A DNA stretch of 64,000 nt from Snodgrassella communis (lineage in GTDB: Bacteria; Pseudomonadota; Gammaproteobacteria; Burkholderiales; Neisseriaceae), in NCBI RefSeq assembly GCF_914768045.1, contig NZ_CAJZCD010000003.1:62001-126000 (forward strand), read 5' to 3'. The notes beneath the pieces were generated by a model. It was not told the DNA's origin. It did not search any database and saw nothing but the letters and a program-made list of their open reading frames with translations. Positions 8,479 through 17,940 of this stretch are shown here, in pieces. The position numbers and the translations under genes are program-made. Positions within the stretch are counted from its first letter, which is position 1, and each line of letters starts with the position of its first letter.

Positions 8479-9549
8479 ATGAAAGCAATGGTGTACTACG
8501 GTGCTGGGGACATAAGATTCGAAGAGCGCGCCAAACCGGCAATTATCGAACCCACTGATGCAGTTATCCGTTTAACCAAAACCACCATCTGTGGCACTGA
8601 TCTGGGCATCTGGAAAGGCAAAAATCCAGAAATTGAGCAAACTGCCATCCAGAAAGCGGGTAAATTCAATGGTCGTATTTTGGGACATGAAGGTATTGGC
8701 ATAGTTGAAGAAACTGGCAGCGGTGTTAAAAACTTTAAGAAAGGTGATAAAGTCATTATCTCCTGTGTCAGCCGCTGCGGTACCTGTGAAAATTGCCAAA
8801 AGCAGCTTTATGCACATTGCCAGAATGGTGGTGGCTGGATAATGGGCTATATGATTGATGGTACACAGGCTGAATATGTGCGCACACCATTTGCAGATAA
8901 CTCTCTTTACCGATTACCGGCAGATTTAAATGAAGATGTTGCTGTATTGCTATCTGATGCCCTTCCCACTGCGCATGAAATCGGCGTGCAATACGGTGAT
9001 GTCAAACCCGGTGACACCGTTGCCATTGTTGGTGCCGGCCCAGTAGGAATGAGCTGTTTATTAACCGCGCAATTGTATTCACCCAGCCAGATTATCATGA
9101 TTGATATGGACGATAATCGTCTGCACATGGCCAGAGAACTGGGTGCCACCCAGATTATCAATTCTGCTAAAGAAGATGCAGTGGCACGCGTGCTGGCGCT
9201 CACCAATGGCCGTGGCGTAGACTGCGCCATGGAAGCAGTTGGACTTAGTGCTACTTGGGACATCTGCCAGCGCGTGGTGAAAGAAGGCGGTCATCTCGCC
9301 AATGTAGGCGTACACGGACAATCAGTAAATTTTGAGCTCGAAAAACTGTGGATTAAAAATCTCACCATTACCACCGGTCTGGTCAATGCCAATACCACTG
9401 GTATGTTGCTAAAAACCTGTTGCTCAGGCAAACTGCCTATGGAAAAGCTGGCGACCCATCATTTCCATTTTAACGAGTTGGAAAAAGCTTATGATGTATT
9501 CAAACATGCCGCAGACCAAAAAGCCATGAAAGTGATTATTGATTACTGA
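8479..9549 (+). CDS. Zinc-dependent alcohol dehydrogenase family protein
   Basis: A 356-residue medium-chain dehydrogenase. I use the ATG at 8479, preceded by AAAGGAG; the longer frame from 8404 adds 25 residues without a ribosome site. Catalytic-zinc residues are Cys in TTICGTDLG (about residue 38) and GHEGIG (about residue 62). The structural zinc site is the Cys cluster SRCGTCENCQ plus a later HC (residues 95-115). The Rossmann motif is VAIVGAGPVGMS (about residue 175). It is likely an NAD(P)-dependent reductase of small alcohols or aldehydes; the substrate cannot be read from sequence. It is transcribed alone and ends at a hairpin terminator. Confidence 0.82.
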   Translation: MKAMVYYGAGDIRFEERAKPAIIEPTDAVIRLTKTTICGTDLGIWKGKNPEIEQTAIQKAGKFNGRILGHEGIGIVEETGSGVKNFKKGDKVIISCVSRCGTCENCQKQLYAHCQNGGGWIMGYMIDGTQAEYVRTPFADNSLYRLPADLNEDVAVLLSDALPTAHEIGVQYGDVKPGDTVAIVGAGPVGMSCLLTAQLYSPSQIIMIDMDDNRLHMARELGATQIINSAKEDAVARVLALTNGRGVDCAMEAVGLSATWDICQRVVKEGGHLANVGVHGQSVNFELEKLWIKNLTITTGLVNANTTGMLLKTCCSGKLPMEKLATHHFHFNELEKAYDVFKHAADQKAMKVIIDY

Positions 9550-9594
9550 ACAGTAGCCGGATAAGCCTCAATGGCTATATCTGATTTCTATAAT

Positions 9595-9618
9595 AAAGCA
9601 GCCATAAAGGCTGCTTTT
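9595..9618 (+). terminator. Intrinsic terminator of the alcohol dehydrogenase gene
   Basis: AAAGCAGCC and GGCTGCTTT flank a 5-nt loop and are followed by T residues, 45 nt after the stop codon. Confidence 0.85.
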
Positions 9619-9727
9619 CAATTGACTACCGCTTGAATATCTTCCCATTCTATTAGCTTAATTTATCAGCAAATAAATCTTCTCACAGCAATTGAATAGC
9701 TAAACGGATCCAGATAATAGTATCGGC

Positions 9728-11263
9728 TTACTCCTCTTCGTCTTCATCTTCCCGCACACTGACACTGTGCTCAATCAGACCCGGTATCACAAAAGAAGTG
9801 CCCAGTGTATTCTTATCTGCACAAAGGCGTTGCAGATAAGCCTCATCCACATCAGCAGTAATATAGCGCCCATCAAAACAAGAGCTGTCAAATCCTTCAA
9901 TCTGCGGATTCAGTTTTAGCACCACAGCCTGCAAATCGGATAAATCCTGAAACACCACGGCATCCGCACCGATTTCAGCAGCCACCTGTTCAGCATTGCG
10001 TTGATAAGAAATCAATTCCTCCCGGGTAGGCATATCAATCCCATAAACATTGGGGAACAATACCGCCGGTGCAGCAGAGGCAAAGTAAACTTTTGTCGCC
10101 CCTGCTTCACGCACCATCTCCACAATTTCACGGCTAGTGGTACCACGCACAATCGAATCATCCACTAGCAAAACTTTTTTACCGCTAAACTCATAATTCA
10201 TCGGATTGAGCTTCTGCCGTACTGATTTTTTGCGTACTGCCTGCCCGGGCATGATAAATGTCCGGCCAATATAGCGGTTTTTAAACAACCCTTCACGAAA
10301 GGGTTTATTCAGATGCTGTGCCAGCTCCATCGCACTAGGGCGGCTGGTATCCGGCACGGGCATAACCACATCAATATCCTGTAAATCCAGCGTCCGCTTT
10401 ACTTTCTCCGCCAGCGTAACGCCCATATTCAGCCGCGCCTGATATACAGATACTCCATCAATCACTGAATCCGGGCGAGCAAAGTATACATACTCGAACA
10501 GACAGGGCATCAGGTGTGATTCCTGAGCACACTGCTGTGAAAACAATTGTCCTTCATTACTGATAAAAATGGCTTCACCGGGTGCTATATCACGTACCAG
10601 TTCAAAATCCAGACTCGGAAACACCACGGATTCAGAAGCCACCACATAATCTGTATGTCCGTTCTGTACTCTTCTACCCAGACACAGTGGCCGAATCCCG
10701 AACGGATCACGGAAAGCAAGCATTCCATAGCCAGCAATCAGTGCCACTACGCCATAAGCACCATGCACACGTTTATGCAAAGTGGAGACTGCTGCAAAAA
10801 TATCTGTCAGCGTCAGTGCTGTACGATTGCCAACCTGATTTTCCAGCTCACGAGCCAGCACATTAAGCAATACTTCAGAATCAGAACGGGTATTGACATG
10901 GCGTAAATCAGTAAAACACACATTTTTGAACAGCTCTTCGGTATTGGTTAAATTACCATTGTGTGCCAGTACAATACCAAAAGGTGAATTAACATAAAAT
11001 GGCTGCGCCTCGGCACTACAATTGGCATTGCCGGCAGTCGGATAGCGAACATGAGCAATGCCAATATTGCCAACCAGCTCTCGCATATTGCGGGTACGGA
11101 ATACATCACGCACCATACCACGGCCTTTATGCATATGAAACATTGTACCCTCAGCAGTTACAATTCCGGCTGCATCCTGTCCTCGGTGTTGCAGCATTTG
11201 TAAACCATCATACAAAAGCTGATTTACCGGTTCATGCGCAACAATTCCCAACACACCACACAT
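9728..11263 (-). CDS. purF: Amidophosphoribosyltransferase
   Basis: Catalyses the first committed step of purine synthesis: PRPP plus glutamine to 5-phosphoribosylamine. I start at the ATG giving MCGVLGIV, because Cys2 must become the N-terminal nucleophile after Met removal; upstream in-frame codons only add MERM. The N-terminal glutamine amidohydrolase domain contains LQHRGQDAAGI. The C-terminal phosphoribosyltransferase domain has the PRPP loop LLVDDSIVRGTTSREI. The 511-residue length is normal for the family. It is the last gene of a minus-strand series folC-SPOR-cvpA-purF, an order shared with other Neisseriaceae and gamma-proteobacteria. Confidence 0.97.
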   Translation of the reverse strand: MCGVLGIVAHEPVNQLLYDGLQMLQHRGQDAAGIVTAEGTMFHMHKGRGMVRDVFRTRNMRELVGNIGIAHVRYPTAGNANCSAEAQPFYVNSPFGIVLAHNGNLTNTEELFKNVCFTDLRHVNTRSDSEVLLNVLARELENQVGNRTALTLTDIFAAVSTLHKRVHGAYGVVALIAGYGMLAFRDPFGIRPLCLGRRVQNGHTDYVVASESVVFPSLDFELVRDIAPGEAIFISNEGQLFSQQCAQESHLMPCLFEYVYFARPDSVIDGVSVYQARLNMGVTLAEKVKRTLDLQDIDVVMPVPDTSRPSAMELAQHLNKPFREGLFKNRYIGRTFIMPGQAVRKKSVRQKLNPMNYEFSGKKVLLVDDSIVRGTTSREIVEMVREAGATKVYFASAAPAVLFPNVYGIDMPTREELISYQRNAEQVAAEIGADAVVFQDLSDLQAVVLKLNPQIEGFDSSCFDGRYITADVDEAYLQRLCADKNTLGTSFVIPGLIEHSVSVREDEDEEE

Positions 11264-11290
11264 CATTCTCTCCATTTAAGACAAATAAAT

Positions 11291-11319
11291 ACGCGCGTTT
11301 TTATCATTAAAACGCGCGT
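11291..11319. terminator. Hairpin between cvpA and purF
   Basis: ACGCGCGTTTT (11291-11301) and AAAACGCGCGT (11309-11319) are exact inverted repeats around TATCATT. With T-runs on both strands this can act as a terminator or attenuator between cvpA and purF. Confidence 0.6.
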
Positions 11320-11345
11320 TGTATCTGGTTACCTTATTCATACCG

Positions 11346-11843
11346 TTATACCGATGGTGAATTCAGCTTATCAGCAAGAAAAGCCGGCAAATACGGCACT
11401 GCCAGCATCGCCAGCTGTTCAAACATACCTGCCGTGACTGAATTGCGCCACATAGGTGATTTCGGTAAATCAGTAAAAGTACATATCAGCACCACCAGTG
11501 TAACAATAATAACCCCCTTAACGGCTCCAAAACAGGCTCCAAGAATACGATTAACCCCGCCCAGCCCTATGGTTTGCAGTGCCGAAGTAATGAGCGCACG
11601 CAACAGACGCTGCACTATCCATAAAGCCCCGAATACCAGCACAAAAGACAACGAAGTAGCCAGTGCCTGCGGTTGCATACTGGTAAAGGCCAGATTGGCC
11701 ACAGGCACGGCCAGTACCTTCGCACCGATAAAGGCTACAACCCAGCATAGTAGTGAGGCTATTTCACCCACCAGTCCACGCATCATGGCAACCAGCGTAG
11801 TCAAAAGAATCAGGCCTAGAGACAATACATCAAACACTGTCAT
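11346..11843 (-). CDS. cvpA: CvpA family inner-membrane protein
   Basis: A 165-residue protein of the CvpA (colicin V production) family with four predicted membrane segments (for example SLGLILLTTLVAMMRG and GAVKGVIIVTLVVLICTF). The family is almost always placed directly upstream of purF, as here, and is linked to envelope homeostasis. The GLVGEIASL motif near residue 24 is family-typical. It lies 15 nt after the SPOR-domain gene, so the two are probably co-transcribed. Confidence 0.9.
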   Translation of the reverse strand: MTVFDVLSLGLILLTTLVAMMRGLVGEIASLLCWVVAFIGAKVLAVPVANLAFTSMQPQALATSLSFVLVFGALWIVQRLLRALITSALQTIGLGGVNRILGACFGAVKGVIIVTLVVLICTFTDLPKSPMWRNSVTAGMFEQLAMLAVPYLPAFLADKLNSPSV

Positions 11844-11858
11844 GCCAGTATCAACTTC

Positions 11859-13088
11859 CTATAAACCAATTACCAGCCCATCCAATCCTACCGCACGCAC
11901 TTTATCCAGATTCTGCATCGCCTGACTGCGGCTATTATAAACGCGGCTACGTACCCGATACAGCGTACCTTTACTGGTCTGGCTGCTGCTTATAGTAGTG
12001 GCCACACCGGCAACCGCCAGCCTTTGCTGCACCTGATTAGCCTGAGCCTCAGTAGTATAGGCACCAATCTGAATTACGGTACGTTCCACAACTGCTTTAC
12101 TGTTACTGGTGGAAGTAGTACTGATGGAACCTTGATTAGATCCAGCTTTCTTGGTCACCGTACCGGCGGCTTTATTTTCCAGTATCTGCTGCGGTGTCAG
12201 TTTATCTGCTGCGGCACCGTTTTTCGCACGGCCTGCATTATTGGCCGGTTTAGCTGTAGGAGCCTGTTTTGCCGGTGCCACCATTTTATTGACAGTTTTA
12301 GGTGCTGTTGCCGTTTTCTTCTCCGCACCAGTAATAGCGGATTTAGCTGTTGCCTTTCCAGCGGTACTTGCCGCTTCATTGTTTTTTTTGTTTTGCTTCG
12401 CCGTTACTTCAGTATGGTTTTGGCTGTTTGTGGCTTTAGTCACCTGCCCCGCTGTATTTTTCTCTGCCATATCAGCTGGTCTGGTTATAGCACCTTTGGT
12501 TCTGGATTCCGGTACATTTTGTGTATTATGCAACCGTTTTTTTTCTAGAGCTTTTTTATCAGCAGGCACACTGGCCACTACACCGTTTTCAGCTACCGAT
12601 CTGGCTGAATGCAAAGACGGTCTGTTAGATGCCGAATTTGCCTCACCCTGCTGCGTGGTCTGAGTATGAGCAGGTGTTTTCACTGGAGCAGCATTTGTAG
12701 TAACTGTTTCAGTACGTTTCGCATGCGGTGTAGCCATTTGAGGTGTTGTAGCTGATCCAGATACAGCACTGCCAGATTTAGCTTCAGACGCAATCAACGC
12801 TTCTGGCACCGTACTATTCACTCCGGCAACAGGTACTGTTACAGAAGATGCCGGCGCGCTCGCCACCGGTTCCAGTATTACGGCAGAAGTGGATTGCGTA
12901 TCCGCACTGGCCGCTTTACTTGCAGAAGCAGCCATAATATCCAGTTGCGGAGCCGGTACTGGTTGTGGTGTACGACGGCTCAGCATAATAGCCAGCAATA
13001 TGGCAGCAATGGCCACCATGAGTAATGCTCCTACCAAGCGGCGTCGATTACGCCGTTTCAACTGTTCATAATTTTCCTGTGCATTCAT
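11859..13088 (-). CDS. SPOR-domain cell-division/peptidoglycan protein (DedD/FtsN-like)
   Basis: A 409-residue single-pass membrane protein: a short basic cytoplasmic start, one TM helix at about residues 17-35 (LVGALLMVAIAAILLAIML), then a long Ala/Thr/Lys-rich low-complexity linker, and a C-terminal SPOR domain from about residue 330 (ERTVIQIGAYTTEAQANQV to VRAVGLDGLVIGL). SPOR domains bind denuded septal peptidoglycan, so a role at the division site is expected. The linker is rich in Lys and Ala and varies in length between relatives. Its place between folC and cvpA matches DedD of enterobacteria. Confidence 0.88.
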   Translation of the reverse strand: MNAQENYEQLKRRNRRRLVGALLMVAIAAILLAIMLSRRTPQPVPAPQLDIMAASASKAASADTQSTSAVILEPVASAPASSVTVPVAGVNSTVPEALIASEAKSGSAVSGSATTPQMATPHAKRTETVTTNAAPVKTPAHTQTTQQGEANSASNRPSLHSARSVAENGVVASVPADKKALEKKRLHNTQNVPESRTKGAITRPADMAEKNTAGQVTKATNSQNHTEVTAKQNKKNNEAASTAGKATAKSAITGAEKKTATAPKTVNKMVAPAKQAPTAKPANNAGRAKNGAAADKLTPQQILENKAAGTVTKKAGSNQGSISTTSTSNSKAVVERTVIQIGAYTTEAQANQVQQRLAVAGVATTISSSQTSKGTLYRVRSRVYNSRSQAMQNLDKVRAVGLDGLVIGL

Positions 13089-13133
13089 TTAATTCACCAA
13101 CTCCTCTGTGCTATCCACTTCTATTTTCCAATA

Positions 13134-14438
13134 TTACTGCGATGGTAAATCCATTATTTCTGCTACCGTATGAAATGAACCAAACACCACAATTCTATCA
13201 TTTTTACCCGCTTGCGATAAAGCTGATACATAAGCATCCCGAACCGAAGGATAAGCAGTTACAGTAGTAATAGCATGCTGAGTAAATTTCTGCTGTAATG
13301 CTTCTATAGTCATACCACGTGGTAAATCCAGCGGCGCAATCAGCCAGCAGTCAAACTGGTCTTTAATAATTTCCAGAACCGAATCAATATCCTTATCCGC
13401 CAGCATACTGAATATGGCTATACGTTTTTCTGCATAGGGCAAAGTAATCAGGCTACTGCGCAATGCTCGTGCCGCATGAGGGTTATGCCCGACATCAAGC
13501 ACGGTAAGAGGCTGGCCAGGCAATATCTGAAACCGTCCCGGATGACGCACACGCAACAATCCACGCTTAATCGCACCGATGTCCAATGGCAGATATTCAG
13601 ACAAGCACGCCAGCACTGTTAACGCACAGGCTGCATTATTCATCTGGAAATCACCGCGTAATACCGGTATCGGTAAAGCATGGCGGGCATGCTCAGCAGC
13701 ATACAAACTGTCAGATTGCGGATGAAAACGATACGACCACTGCTGCAACCCCTGTTTGTGGTAATCAAAATCTCGCCCAATCAGAAGTAAATCCGCTCCT
13801 ACTGTCTGCGCTTGTGCCGCCAAACTGCATGGCACTGGCAACTGCCCACACACCACCGGCTTGCCACAACGCATAATACCCGCTTTTTCAAACGCCACTT
13901 TTTCTATCGTGTCGCCCAGAAATGCCTCATGATCCAGATCAATGCTGGTAATCACCGCAACATCGGCATCAAATATATTTACCGCATCCAGCCGGCCACC
14001 CAACCCCACTTCCAGCACCATCACATCTACCTGCTGCTGCACAAAAATAGCTACCGCAGCCAGCGTATTGAATTCGAAATAAGTCAATACTGTATCTGCC
14101 CGTGCCGCCTCAATGCGTTCAAACGCAGCGACAATCAGCTCATCAGCAACTGCCTGCCCATTAATGGCAATTCGTTCATTAAAACGCAACAAATGAGGAC
14201 TGGTCAGCGTACCAACCCGATAGCCGGCTTCACGATAAATCTGTGTCAGATAGGCGCAAACCGAACCTTTGCCATTAGTTCCACCGACCACAATCAGTGG
14301 ACATTGTGGCTGTAACCGCATACGTTCACGAACGGCCTCTACACGTGCCAGCCCCATTTCAATCTGCCCGCCAGCAACTCCGTTTTCAAGATATTGCAGC
14401 CATTGAGCCAATTCGGCTGCGTGAAATTTCTGTGTCAT
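13134..14438 (-). CDS. folC: Bifunctional folylpolyglutamate / dihydrofolate synthase
   Basis: A 434-residue Mur-ligase-family enzyme that makes dihydrofolate and adds glutamate tails to folates. The ATP-binding P-loop is VVGGTNGKGSVC (about residue 50), followed by TSPHLLRFNERI, GLGGRLDAVN and TSIDLDHEAFLG, all FolC signatures. The C-terminal domain shows VLDVGHNPHAAR. The start ATG overlaps the stop of the upstream YgfX-like gene by 1 nt (TAATG), which indicates coupled translation. Confidence 0.96.
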   Translation of the reverse strand: MTQKFHAAELAQWLQYLENGVAGGQIEMGLARVEAVRERMRLQPQCPLIVVGGTNGKGSVCAYLTQIYREAGYRVGTLTSPHLLRFNERIAINGQAVADELIVAAFERIEAARADTVLTYFEFNTLAAVAIFVQQQVDVMVLEVGLGGRLDAVNIFDADVAVITSIDLDHEAFLGDTIEKVAFEKAGIMRCGKPVVCGQLPVPCSLAAQAQTVGADLLLIGRDFDYHKQGLQQWSYRFHPQSDSLYAAEHARHALPIPVLRGDFQMNNAACALTVLACLSEYLPLDIGAIKRGLLRVRHPGRFQILPGQPLTVLDVGHNPHAARALRSSLITLPYAEKRIAIFSMLADKDIDSVLEIIKDQFDCWLIAPLDLPRGMTIEALQQKFTQHAITTVTAYPSVRDAYVSALSQAGKNDRIVVFGSFHTVAEIMDLPSQ

Positions 14439-14926
14439 TATTTTAAATTATTATCCTTCAGCCTGAACCAATGAATAACCTTATTCAAAATTGATTGCCT
14501 TAAACCAGGCTCTGCCTTGTGCAACTGGCACCAGCGTCCCCATACCTGTAAGCGCCGCCATGCCTGAGCATCCATCATATCCGGCAGCAGAAGCTGGTAT
14601 ACCCTACCGCTGGCCGTTTGCCACTGCATGGCCATCATTTTCGCCCTGATCATACTGCCATAGCACAGAATAGCCGGCATAGCAGTTTTCCGGTGCATAA
14701 ACACCAAACTTACCTGTCCCTGCGGGCTGATTTCAATCCGTTTCACCTGAGTCTGGCGTAATCCATAACCTGCCCACAATGCAGAAAAGATCCACGCCAG
14801 CAACCATAATACACGTTGCCAGCCCGTGCTATACAGCATAATGACACCTAATGCCAGCCCGTGCATACCCACCGCTAGACATCGGGCACTCAAAGACGGC
14901 CGCAAGCGCACAATACATGCTGACAT
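14438..14926 (-). CDS. Small inner-membrane protein resembling YgfX (CptA)
   Basis: A 162-residue protein with two closely spaced hydrophobic helices near the N-terminus (CLAVGMHGLALGVIMLY and VLWLLAWIFSALWAGYG), then a soluble beta-rich region (RIEISPQGQVSLVFM). That is the architecture of YgfX, which in enterobacteria pairs with SdhE and has been described as a membrane toxin or cytoskeleton modulator. No sdhE gene is adjacent here. It is coupled to folC by a 1-nt overlap and follows a conserved hypothetical gene by 12 nt. The family call is by architecture only. Confidence 0.5.
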   Translation of the reverse strand: MSACIVRLRPSLSARCLAVGMHGLALGVIMLYSTGWQRVLWLLAWIFSALWAGYGLRQTQVKRIEISPQGQVSLVFMHRKTAMPAILCYGSMIRAKMMAMQWQTASGRVYQLLLPDMMDAQAWRRLQVWGRWCQLHKAEPGLRQSILNKVIHWFRLKDNNLK

Positions 14927-14938
14927 CAGCGCGTACGC

Positions 14939-15292
14939 TTACGCTTCACCATAAACTGGTGATACCTGCAAATCGGTATCTACTAGATCCAGCACCATAT
15001 CGTGTACCTCAACCGTGAAAAAATTCCAGAATTGGTCAATATTTATTGCCGGCCACAACTTGCGGTCAATTTCCCAGCCAGACAGCTCAGCTTCAAAAAT
15101 CAGCATAAAGCGCTCACCAATATAACCAATTACCTGTTCCGGAGTTTCAAATTCCGGCACCAGCAACGTAGTACAATTACTCTGTAACTGAGCCAGCGTT
15201 AAATCAGGCAAGTCATCACTGGTATTTTGCAACCAGTCGAGAAAAGCCTGAGCAGGTTTCAGCACCACGGCACTGCGATCAACAAAATACAT
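14939..15292 (-). CDS. Conserved hypothetical acidic protein
   Basis: A 117-residue soluble acidic protein without signal peptide or membrane helix. It opens MYFVDRSAVVLKPAQAFLDWL and contains WPAINIDQFWNFFTVEVHDMV near the C-terminus. I do not recognise a characterised family. It is the first gene of the minus-strand series leading into the YgfX-like gene, folC, the SPOR gene, cvpA and purF. It is divergently oriented from the FAD dehydrogenase. Confidence 0.7.
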   Translation of the reverse strand: MYFVDRSAVVLKPAQAFLDWLQNTSDDLPDLTLAQLQSNCTTLLVPEFETPEQVIGYIGERFMLIFEAELSGWEIDRKLWPAINIDQFWNFFTVEVHDMVLDLVDTDLQVSPVYGEA

Positions 15293-15419
15293 GCCACTTC
15301 CTTACTAATATGAATGAATAGCAATATTGTACTGTAAACCTTGCCTGATAGCGTATATTTACCATTGCCAGCTACACCTGCCTTACAATCAGCCTATCGT
15401 CTCCACAGGGATAACTGCC

Positions 15420-16826
15420 ATGCCAACTGCTACTCACCTTACCCGATTACGACAGATACTCACCCCCAGTGAAATCCTCACCGATAACGAACTCATCGCC
15501 CCTTTCTGCACCGACCAGCGCAACCGGTATCATGGACAAGTATTTGCCGTATTACAACCTCATACCGTCAGCAGTGTGCAAAACATCCTGCGCTACTGCC
15601 AGCAGCAGCATATCCCCGTTACACCACAGGGCGGTAATACCGGATTATGTGGTGGTGCCACCCCCCATGCCTCCATCGCCGGTAAAGGTATTATCCTATC
15701 ACTGAGCAAACTCAATCGCGTGCGCCAGCTTAATCTGGCTGACAACACCATTACTGTAGAAGCAGGCATGATACTGGCAGAAGTTCAGGCCGCAGCGCGT
15801 GATGCCAACCGCTACTTTCCACTCAGTCTGGCCAGTGAAGGTTCCTGCCAGATAGGAGGCAACATCGCCTGCAATGCCGGTGGTCTGAATGTAGTACGTT
15901 ATGGCACCATGCGCGATCTGGTACTGGGGCTGGAATATGTACTGGCCAATGGCGAGCTGGTAAGCCACCTATATCCACTGCATAAAAACACCAGCGGCTA
16001 CGAAATGTATCAGCAAATCATCGGCAGCGAAGGCACACTGGCCATTATCACCGCTGCTACCCTAAAACTGTTTGCACCACCGCAAAGCGTATTAACAGCC
16101 TGGGTTGGAGTAGAAAATATCCACGCTGCCACCAGCCTGTTATCTGCACTAAAAAACCACTTTGCCGAACGCCTTTCCAGCTACGAATTAATCAGTCAGG
16201 CTGCCCTCAGCCTGTCAGCCAGCTATAGCCAGCTACGCGAGCCTACCAGCGCCAACTGGCATATTCTGTTAGAACTGAGCGATAGTCTGCCTGCACAGGA
16301 CTTAACCGAACCCTTAATCAGCGTACTTGAACAGGGTAACTGGCTAAATACCGTGGTTGCTCAATCAGAAAATGAACGTCAGCATCTGTGGACACTACGC
16401 GAAAATATATCCGCAGCACAGCGTAATCTGGGCGCCAGCATCAAACATGACATTGTAGTACCAATTGAACATGTTGCTGAATTTGTCGAAAACTGCCAGC
16501 AACAACTGGCCAGCACCTTTCCACAAACTAAAACTATCCTGTTTGGCCATCTTGGCGACGGCAGTCTGCATTATAATGTTTTTATCGCCGACATTCGGAG
16601 CAATGACGTCTATCATTACGAAGACAGCATTAACCAACTAATATATGAGCAAGTATTAAGCCATCATGGCAGCATTGCTGCCGAACATGGCATCGGTCAA
16701 CTAAAAAATCAGTGGCTGCCACGAGTACGCAGCGACGCAGAAATCAAATGGATGTGGGCACAAAAACAATACCTCGACCCACAAGGCATTCTCAACCCCG
16801 GCAAAGTACTACCGCCTCAGGCATGA
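15420..16826 (+). CDS. FAD-linked 2-hydroxyacid dehydrogenase (GlcD/D-lactate dehydrogenase type)
   Basis: A 468-residue flavoprotein with a PCMH-type FAD domain (VTPQGGNTGLCGGATP at about residues 70-85; GGNIACNAGGLNVVRYG at about 145) and an FAD-oxidase C-terminal domain (HLGDGSLHYNVF; EHGIGQLK; LDPQGILNPGKVL). The start is taken at 15420 (AGGGAT upstream); an in-frame ATG at 15327 would add 31 poorly matching residues. Members oxidise D-lactate, glycolate or D-2-hydroxyglutarate and pass electrons to quinone or ETF; the substrate is not determined here. D-lactate use would suit a gut niche shared with lactic-acid bacteria, which is inference. Confidence 0.88.
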   Translation: MPTATHLTRLRQILTPSEILTDNELIAPFCTDQRNRYHGQVFAVLQPHTVSSVQNILRYCQQQHIPVTPQGGNTGLCGGATPHASIAGKGIILSLSKLNRVRQLNLADNTITVEAGMILAEVQAAARDANRYFPLSLASEGSCQIGGNIACNAGGLNVVRYGTMRDLVLGLEYVLANGELVSHLYPLHKNTSGYEMYQQIIGSEGTLAIITAATLKLFAPPQSVLTAWVGVENIHAATSLLSALKNHFAERLSSYELISQAALSLSASYSQLREPTSANWHILLELSDSLPAQDLTEPLISVLEQGNWLNTVVAQSENERQHLWTLRENISAAQRNLGASIKHDIVVPIEHVAEFVENCQQQLASTFPQTKTILFGHLGDGSLHYNVFIADIRSNDVYHYEDSINQLIYEQVLSHHGSIAAEHGIGQLKNQWLPRVRSDAEIKWMWAQKQYLDPQGILNPGKVLPPQA

Positions 16827-16853
16827 TATAGTTAGTCCTTTTCAAAATTGCTT

Positions 16854-17294
16854 ATGAACATGAGTGAAGTTACCTTGTATACCGATGGCGCCTGCAAAGG
16901 GAATCCCGGCGTGGGTGGCTGGGGAGCTTTCCTGCAATCCGGCCGACACAGTAAAGAACTCTTTGGTGGCGAAGCCAACACCACCAATAATCGCATGGAA
17001 CTAACCGCAGTAATTCAGGGACTAGCTGCCCTGAAACGCCCCTGTATCGTCAACATCTATACTGACTCCCAATACGTTAAAAACGGCATGCAGGAATGGA
17101 TTCACAACTGGAAAGCACGCGGCTGGAAAACCGCATCGAAGCAGCCAGTTAAAAACGTCGAACTGTGGCAGGCACTGGATGCTGAAGTGAACAAGCATCA
17201 GGTACACTGGCACTGGATAAAAGGCCATGCCGGCAATCCGGGTAATGAAAAAGCGGATGAACTGGCCAATCGCGGTGTTGAACTGATTAAATAA
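16854..17294 (+). CDS. rnhA: Ribonuclease HI
   Basis: Degrades RNA in RNA:DNA hybrids. The four catalytic carboxylates are visible: Asp in [12 protein letters not shown], Glu in [10 protein letters not shown], Asp in IYTDSQYV and Asp in NEKADELAN; the basic handle region [15 protein letters not shown] is present. I start at the ATG at 16854 (146 residues); an ATG 6 nt further in is equally possible, and a TTG lies just upstream. The gene follows the FAD dehydrogenase by 27 nt. Confidence 0.95.
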   Translation: MNMSEVTLYTDGACKGNPGVGGWGAFLQSGRHSKELFGGEANTTNNRMELTAVIQGLAALKRPCIVNIYTDSQYVKNGMQEWIHNWKARGWKTASKQPVKNVELWQALDAEVNKHQVHWHWIKGHAGNPGNEKADELANRGVELIK

Positions 17295-17598
17295 TCATAG
17301 CCAATTGTCATCACACCAAGCTGCTTTATTATCCATATTAAGGATAGATATAAACTAACCTTAATAACTCAATTGTTTACCATATATACCTTTCCACTGA
17401 TCGCTGAAATTATTAACTTCCACCATAATCTTACAACATGTATTCTTTATATTATTCTAAACAAACACAAACCGGATATCTTGCAATATCCTGTTATCAT
17501 ATTATCAAGTTAAATGGTTAAGCAATATACCAAATAGCAGCATATTACTCCCCAGTTATCTCATTAAAAGCATACATTCAAACCAATACAATTAATAA
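17295..17598. other. AT-rich spacer, nothing recognised
   Basis: About 300 nt between rnhA and the YegP-like gene. It contains a weak imperfect hairpin near 17470-17490 (CCGGATATC / CAATATCC) and no coding frame I can support. Confidence 0.6.
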
Positions 17599-17763
17599 TC
17601 AACCTAAGTCGCCGGTGTAACCATTGCGGCGTGCATTTTCTAAACAATCATTACGATTTACATAACCTTGAGTAGATGTTCCCACGATACGGCCATTAGA
17701 AGCTGTGCGACGCCAGCGCCATTCATTAGCATGATCTTTATAAATTTCCCATTTATCATTCAT
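17599..17763 (-). CDS. YegP-family microprotein (DUF1508, single repeat)
   Basis: A 54-residue ORF embedded in a spacer. Its translation begins MNDKWEIYKDHANEWRWRR and continues TASNGRIVGTSTQGYVNR and CLENARRNGYTGDLG. The WEIYKD...WRWRR...SNGRIVG..QGY..R..C..NARRNGY pattern is the DUF1508 (YegP) unit. Most relatives carry two copies in about 110 residues; here there is one. GAGAAATTGT precedes the ATG. YegP function is not well established. The gene stands alone in a kilobase otherwise lacking genes. Confidence 0.82.
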   Translation of the reverse strand: MNDKWEIYKDHANEWRWRRTASNGRIVGTSTQGYVNRNDCLENARRNGYTGDLG

Positions 17764-17940
17764 ACAATTTCTCAAAATTAAGCTTAAATAACAAAATACT
17801 TAAAACCAAAAACTTATTAGGCTCTAGCATATCTCCAAATACGATAAAACAATAATGAATATAGAAACAGCAGACTAAATTTCAATATTATTTATATCTT
17901 ATCAATCAACATAATTATTTTCTAACTATTTTTGATTAAT

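Noticed and set aside
12024-12663. Long plus-strand ORFs (174 and 170 codons) inside the SPOR-domain gene
   Set aside because: They are antisense shadows of the Ala/Thr/Lys-rich linker, whose codon bias removes stops on the opposite strand.
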